From positions 1 through 43,404 of the forward strand of contig JAKSDL010000062.1 of NCBI GenBank assembly GCA_022360105.1: a DNA stretch of 43,404 nt. The letters are read 5' to 3'. A program made the position numbers and the translations under genes. Origin of the DNA: Pseudomonadota bacterium (lineage in GTDB: Bacteria > SAR324 > XYD2-FULL-50-16 > JAHJRI01). Positions 40,452 through 43,404 of this stretch are shown one piece after another; positions within the stretch are counted from its first letter, which is position 1, and each line of letters starts with the position of its first letter. The notes beneath the pieces are model-generated. The model made no database searches, had not been told where the DNA came from, and saw nothing but the letters and a program-made list of their open reading frames with translations.

Positions 40452-41288
40452 TCAATACAGTTTTTTGAGGATTGATTCTTCTAATTGAAATGTGTGCTTC
40501 TCTTCAGGAAATCGTTTGTCATTGAGATCTTTACTATATGTGCGCACAGCTTCAATAATTTCGTTACCCATCTCAGCGTATTTTTTGACGAATTTGGGTG
40601 AAATATCCTTGTACATACCTAACATGTCTTGTATGACAAGAACCTGTCCATCGCAGTATCTTCCGGCACCTATGCCAATGGTGGGGATTTCCAGTTTTTC
40701 ACTGATCAGCTTGGATACACTTTCAGGAACACACTCCAAAACCAAGGCAAAAACGCCACAATCCTCAAGAATCCGGGCATCTTCAATCAGTTTTTTAGCT
40801 TCTTCCTCCTTGCGCCCCTGGACTTTGTAGCCACCAAACACATTCACTGACTGTGGGGTTAAACCTAAGTGGCCAAGTACCGGAATCTGGGCATTGATAA
40901 TGGCCTTGATGTGATCGGCGACTTCTCTTCCGCGTTCCAGTTTAACCGCCTGGGCGCCACCTTCCTGCACAAATCGTCCGGCATTTTCCACAGTGGTTTT
41001 AATATCCGTGTGATACGATAAAAACGGCATGTCCCCGATTAGAAATGCGTTTTGAACTCCTCTTGAAACAGCTTTTGTATGATGAATCATATCATCCATG
41101 GTAACCTGCAGGGTACTGTCATATCCCAGCATCACCATACCAAGTGAATCTCCTACCAGGATGCTGTCTACTTCGGCTTCATCCAACAATTTTGCTGTCG
41201 TGTAGTCATAAGCAGTTAACATGGAAATGATGTGTCCTTCTTGTTTGGATTTGGAAAATGACTCAACAGTAAATTTTCTATTTTTCAT
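40452..41288 (-). CDS. panB: 3-methyl-2-oxobutanoate hydroxymethyltransferase (ketopantoate hydroxymethyltransferase)
   Basis: A 278-residue TIM-barrel enzyme adding a hydroxymethyl group from methylene-tetrahydrofolate to 2-oxoisovalerate. Landmarks are [40 protein letters not shown] (metal and substrate site), [23 protein letters not shown] and [17 protein letters not shown] chose the ATG at 41288; the frame also allows a TTG two codons upstream, which is less likely, and neither has a strong ribosome binding site. It starts 21 bases after the DUF2520 gene stop, so the two are almost certainly co-transcribed and perhaps translationally coupled. Confidence 0.97.
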   Translation of the reverse strand: MKNRKFTVESFSKSKQEGHIISMLTAYDYTTAKLLDEAEVDSILVGDSLGMVMLGYDSTLQVTMDDMIHHTKAVSRGVQNAFLIGDMPFLSYHTDIKTTVENAGRFVQEGGAQAVKLERGREVADHIKAIINAQIPVLGHLGLTPQSVNVFGGYKVQGRKEEEAKKLIEDARILEDCGVFALVLECVPESVSKLISEKLEIPTIGIGAGRYCDGQVLVIQDMLGMYKDISPKFVKKYAEMGNEIIEAVRTYSKDLNDKRFPEEKHTFQLEESILKKLY

Positions 41289-41309
41289 AAGCAATTGATT
41301 TATTGATAG

Positions 41310-42191
41310 TTAGTATAATATATTTCTCATCTTTTCAATAATTGCCGGATCTGTGAGCTTTTCCTTTTTAGCCAATTCAAGAGTCATTCTTCCTAATTGA
41401 CGGTAGGTGACAGCAGCAGGTTGATTCGATTTTTCGAGAGATTGAAGATGGCTGACAATGGTTTCAACATCACCCCTGGCAATAGGACCTGTCAGTGCTT
41501 TTTGAGGTCCCAGCTTGATATTGTTTTCCACCGTTCCGCGAATCATCGGGGCAAGAGATGAAATAACTGCTTTTTCCTCTATACCTATCGATTTCATCAT
41601 TTCAAAGCCAAAGTCCAGAAGTGCTGTTAGAAAATTAGACACCACGCAAGAAGTGATGTGATATTCGGACTTTTGGTCGGGAGTCAGTTTTAGATAGGAA
41701 TTACCGGTTTTTTTCAACAAGGAGATGATTAATTCCAAGTCACCACACCCTTCAATGCCAAAGGCAGTATCCTTCAAATTAATGATGGATTTCTCGTGTT
41801 CAGCGAAGGATTGCATCGGGTGCATTGAGTAAACCTCAGCACCTTTTTCCTGTAAAGGCTTCAAACTTTTTGAAGACAGGGCACCACTCATATGAATGAA
41901 GGATTTACCGTTGAATTCCGAAAAGAGTTTATCAATTTCAATGGCGGTTTTTTTTATCTGATCATCATTAGTGGTGATAAAAATGATTTCGCAGGCTGTG
42001 ATTAGACCCTTTACAGAATAAATCTTTGAATTTGTTAATTCTGTAGCTTTTTTTGCGGATGACAGTGAACGACTGGCATAACCGGTTATTGCTAACCCCT
42101 TGTTTCGCAGATAGCATCCAAATGCTGTTCCAACTTTTCCGGCACCAATGAAGCCGATTCTGATTGAGTCCATATCCAAACAGCTAACCAT
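41310..42191 (-). CDS. Rossmann-like/DUF2520 protein, candidate PanG-type ketopantoate reductase
   Basis: A 293-residue NAD(P)-binding protein. The N terminus has the Rossmann motif IGFIGAGKVGTAFGCYL, followed by FITTNDDQIKKTA and an SGALSSKSL loop. The C-terminal helical DUF2520 domain begins near residue 130 (SMHPMQSFA) and contains TSCVVSNFLTALLDFGFE. The fold is like ketopantoate reductases and 6-phosphogluconate-dehydrogenase-type enzymes. It is the first gene of a run with panB and panC, and no PanE-type gene is seen, so reduction of ketopantoate to pantoate is the obvious missing step. As I recall, PanG, the alternative ketopantoate reductase of Francisella, Enterococcus and Clostridioides, is of this type. 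An alternative ATG lies at 42173. The family call is firm; the reaction is inferred. Confidence 0.83.
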   Translation of the reverse strand: MVSCLDMDSIRIGFIGAGKVGTAFGCYLRNKGLAITGYASRSLSSAKKATELTNSKIYSVKGLITACEIIFITTNDDQIKKTAIEIDKLFSEFNGKSFIHMSGALSSKSLKPLQEKGAEVYSMHPMQSFAEHEKSIINLKDTAFGIEGCGDLELIISLLKKTGNSYLKLTPDQKSEYHITSCVVSNFLTALLDFGFEMMKSIGIEEKAVISSLAPMIRGTVENNIKLGPQKALTGPIARGDVETIVSHLQSLEKSNQPAAVTYRQLGRMTLELAKKEKLTDPAIIEKMRNILY

Positions 42192-42441
42192 AGGAAGTTC
42201 GGCAATTCTCTCTTACCCTGGTCTGCTCAAACCGGCATGAACCTTAAGTTCGATCGTTACGATATGTATTTAGAATACGATAACGATAAACGCTTGGGTG
42301 AGATTTAATCTTGATTGGTTTTTTTTAAAGAGGTGAGGTGTTTCATCTTTGTTGAAGCCAATACTAACAAACACTTTGACTCCAACGCAAGTGAAGAATA
42401 GCAAGCAGTTTGGGGATCGAAGGCTGAATTGGAATTCGTAG

Positions 42442-42473
42442 AAAGTGGAGATCAATAATAAAACCTCCACTTT
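42442..42473 (-). terminator. Hairpin after the YHS-protein gene
   Basis: AAAGTGGAG (42450-42442 region) and CTCCACTTT (42465-42473) form a perfect 9-bp stem with a 14-nt T-rich loop, starting 18 bases after the stop codon of the minus-strand YHS gene. No T tract follows on that strand. A modest terminator candidate. Confidence 0.5.
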
Positions 42474-42491
42474 TTCAACCATAATTTGAGT

Positions 42492-42947
42492 TTATTCAAG
42501 AACAGATGGCCAATTCTTATTCGCTTGAACAATGAAATTCGCTTTGTTTTTATCCCACTTGTTCTGGATTTCAGCGTTATAATTTAAATAAAGCTTGTCA
42601 TTGACGATTGACCAATGTTTTGGATCACCCTTGGCAGTGTATCCTTGAGATACAGCCCAGGCACAGTATCCTCCGTATTGGGGGGCATATTTTTCAGGAT
42701 TGGATTTGAACGCATTCAGGTTTTCCTGGGAGTTGAAAAGCCAGTCTGCTCCCATATAGTTGGTTTTGAAATCACTTTTTCCTTTCACAGGTTTGCCTTC
42801 CGTGAAATAGGCAACAGCATCATACCCACCGACAGCATGGCTACTAAGAAAACTTTTGTAAATCTTATCTTTGGCCCATGCTTGTGACAAAGAAAGACTA
42901 CTTGCTAAAATTAGTAAAACAATTAATTTGAACTGAATCTTAATCAT
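42492..42947 (-). CDS. Exported YHS-domain protein
   Basis: A 151-residue secreted protein of the 'YHS domain-containing (seleno)protein' family. The frame allows an upstream start at 42986, but AGGAG 7 bases before the ATG at 42947 fixes the start. That gives a clean signal peptide (MIKIQFKLIVLLILA, cleavage after AWA). The mature part has VGGYDAVAYFTEGKPVKG, GADWLFNSQENLNAF, YGGYCAWAVSQGYTAKGDP and LYLNYNAEIQNKW, all family blocks. The single Cys in GGYCAWAV occupies the place where some homologues carry selenocysteine; here it is an ordinary cysteine codon. YHS domains are small metal-binding modules; the role of this exported class is unknown. It is monocistronic and lies upstream of the pan locus on the same strand, separated by a hairpin. 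Confidence 0.87.
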   Translation of the reverse strand: MIKIQFKLIVLLILASSLSLSQAWAKDKIYKSFLSSHAVGGYDAVAYFTEGKPVKGKSDFKTNYMGADWLFNSQENLNAFKSNPEKYAPQYGGYCAWAVSQGYTAKGDPKHWSIVNDKLYLNYNAEIQNKWDKNKANFIVQANKNWPSVLE

Positions 42948-43143
42948 AGGAATCTCCTGGAAAGGATGCATTGGAAATAGAATCAATCTTGGGTTTCGCT
43001 CTTATCTGCTTCCATTTTATTCCGAAATAGTAGGAAAAATATCACAAATTGATAACTTTTTCTGATTATAAATGATTGACATCCCAATCTGGAAAACCTT
43101 TAAGTCCAGGTTTATCGTTATTGATTTTCTACCAAGTGGTATT

Positions 43144-43217
43144 AAGCTCCGGAGGAGCGACAGATAGTAGCCAGCGGTTTTCACCACCGGCTACTATCTG
43201 TCGCTCCTCCGGAGCTT
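43144..43217. repeat. Perfect 29-bp-arm hairpin, paired REP-like element
   Basis: Bases 43144-43172 and 43189-43217 are exact reverse complements (29 bp) around a 16-base centre (AGCGGTTTTCACCACC). The arms contain CTCCGGAGGAGCGACAG, itself holding the small palindrome CTCCGGAG. Such GC-rich paired palindromes between genes are typical of REP/BIME elements mobilised by RAYT transposases. The rest of 42948-43404 has no gene. Confidence 0.8.
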
Positions 43218-43326
43218 TTGTTAGGTCGAGTTTATTGCATTTGGGTAGGATCACTGGGCACTGTTATGGATTGTTTTCATTTTAATAATCAACAATCAAA
43301 TGATAATTGCGAGTGGCTAATCATGC

Positions 43327-43353
43327 TGGATAAACCCCCCGGTGGTTTATCCA
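43327..43353. terminator. Hairpin near the window end
   Basis: TGGATAAACC (43327-43336) and GGTTTATCCA (43344-43353) form a perfect 10-bp stem with a 7-nt loop. No T run follows on either strand. It may belong to a gene beyond the window. Confidence 0.45.
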
Positions 43354-43404
43354 AAATCAAATAACAGCTCTTCCAATTCGATCTATAGAATTGATTGCGA
43401 ACCA

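Noticed and set aside
42270..42482. 70-codon minus-strand frame after the YHS gene
   Set aside because: Spans the hairpin at 42442-42473 and has no family features. Non-coding.
42492..42947. Selenocysteine insertion in the YHS protein
   Set aside because: The family position is an ordinary Cys codon and the frame has no in-frame TGA, so no recoding is needed.
43076..43285. 69-codon plus-strand frame near the window end
   Set aside because: Runs straight through the perfect 29-bp hairpin; the frame is an accident of the repeat.

Overview
The window comes from a moderately AT-rich Gram-negative bacterium. Cell-envelope signals are a lipoprotein with a lipobox, Sec signal peptides, a periplasmic binding protein and a LysM-type N-acetylmuramoyl-L-alanine amidase. 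The gene mix fits a Desulfobacterota-like (deltaproteobacterial-type) heterotroph: a ferredoxin-ASKHA corrinoid-type activator, a sigma-54 activator, a receiver/PEP-synthase-like hybrid, large multidomain sensor kinases and a FAAL-PKS. No rRNA or other phylogenetic marker is present, so the placement is tentative. I saw no tRNA, rRNA, CRISPR array or intact insertion sequence.

Layout. Bases 1-1761 (-) hold the larger part of a ferredoxin/ASKHA protein whose 3' end is outside the window. 2134-6457 (-) is a complete aapJQMP general L-amino-acid ABC transporter operon with an intercistronic hairpin after aapJ and a strong terminator after aapP. 6944-12010 holds a LysM/amidase_3 protein, a GAF/sigma-54 activator, a nitronate-monooxygenase-like flavoprotein and a small TerB-like protein. 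12513-14021 encodes a pectin-acetylesterase/Notum-type lipoprotein. 14022-15130 contains a MITE-like inverted-repeat element, a decayed receiver-domain remnant and an orphan Hpt protein. 15127-19709 (-) holds gdhA followed by a receiver-receiver-PPDK_N protein.

20531-29273 (+) is a probable operon: glycerate 2-kinase, a cyclic-nucleotide-binding-like/receiver protein, and a 1990-residue kinase. The last fuses a predicted Ser/Thr pseudokinase, an AAA ATPase, helical repeats, GAF, a PAS-like region, Hpt and a CheA-like ATPase. Facing it tail to tail (29288-35848, -) is a 2186-residue polyketide synthase with order FAAL-ACP-KS-AT-KR-ACP. This matches the front part of cyanobacterial olefin synthases but lacks the sulfotransferase and thioesterase, and its AT has lost the catalytic serine. 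Next to it are a polytopic membrane protein of unknown function and a long acyl-CoA dehydrogenase preceded by a 10-bp palindrome of TetR-operator type.

39389-42191 (-) is a pantothenate locus: a Rossmann/DUF2520 protein (candidate PanG-type ketopantoate reductase), panB and panC. The window ends with an exported YHS-domain protein and a 29-bp-arm perfect hairpin that looks like a paired REP element.

How the parts fit. Amino-acid uptake (Aap) and glutamate dehydrogenase point to use of amino acids. The densest concentration of signalling parts (CNB-REC, giant kinase, orphan Hpt, receiver-PPDK protein, GAF/sigma-54 activator) surrounds the FAAL-PKS. The most unusual material is the FAAL-PKS locus and the kinase/receiver pair facing it.
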